From the NCBI GenBank assembly GCA_946811185.2, contig OX328102.1, forward strand, positions 12,587,194 to 12,651,193: a stretch of 64,000 nucleotides of DNA, read 5' to 3'. The position numbers and the translations under genes are program-made. Source of the stretch: Hippopus hippopus (lineage: Eukaryota; Mollusca; Bivalvia; Cardiida; Cardiidae). The notes below the pieces were generated by a model. The model was not told the origin of the DNA, did no database searches, and saw only the letters and a program-made list of their open reading frames with translations. This document shows, one piece after another, positions 63,906 through 64,000 of the stretch. Position 1 is the first letter of the stretch; every line of letters begins with the position of its first letter.

Positions 63906-64000
63906 CAAAGCTACTTTTCAACTACCGACACAAATTTGTGACAGACAGAGTTGAAATCTACGGAACCCCTAAAGTGACATAGTCGACTTTTTTTTAATAT

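Overview
This is animal nuclear DNA: AT-rich, intron-rich and crowded with nested transposable elements. The tRNA-headed SINEs ending in (CAAT)n or CAAC-type tails, the Helitron-like elements ending in a small hairpin plus CTCTTGTT, and the 180-bp HindIII-type satellite all point to a mollusc, most likely a bivalve. The species cannot be fixed from the sequence alone.

Two protein genes are supported, both on the + strand. From 2077 to 38585 lie twelve 3'-terminal coding exons of acylaminoacyl-peptidase (APEH, peptidase family S9C). They join in frame through GT-AG introns into about 380 codons, roughly the C-terminal half of the enzyme. The end of the propeller and the whole alpha/beta-hydrolase domain are present, with Ser (GGSHGGF), Asp (GEDDKRVP) and His (NCHP) visible. 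The upstream APEH exons lie off the left edge. From 49814 a second gene begins: a signal-peptide exon (49814-49909) and, 10.3 kb further on, an exon (60182-60339) with the start of a VIT domain typical of inter-alpha-trypsin-inhibitor heavy chains (ITIH). The rest of that gene lies beyond the right edge.

Almost everything else is repeats. Eleven APEH introns are visible; ten are 0.5-2.1 kb and one (4560-28052) is 23.5 kb. The long intron holds a roughly 10-kb satellite array of about 50 units of 180 bp. Its core is organised into trimeric and tetrameric higher-order repeats, its edges are decayed, and a pair of inverted repeats flanks it (12385-12520 and 23665-23810). The same intron holds two hAT-like elements (5477-6692; 24930-27962).

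The commonest repeat, called H1 here, is a 220-240 bp element bounded by TTAA with ends CCCTTTACCA / TGGTAAAGGG and a near-perfect central hairpin with arms of about 32 bp. I find about 45 copies or fragments in 64 kb, in both orientations. One copy (39588-39847) sits inside another repeat and duplicates its TTAA, which shows piggyBac-style insertion. A second TTAA family (H2), two palindromic families (P and M) that share a central palindrome, at least five SINEs with clear target-site duplications, a long-inverted-repeat element (41674-42582), a mariner-type MITE (60419-60703) and a LINE 3' fragment (59580-60150) fill the remainder. Several H1 copies end 16-31 bp upstream of APEH exons and may supply their branch points. 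No rRNA, true tRNA, CRISPR or bacterial-type feature was found.
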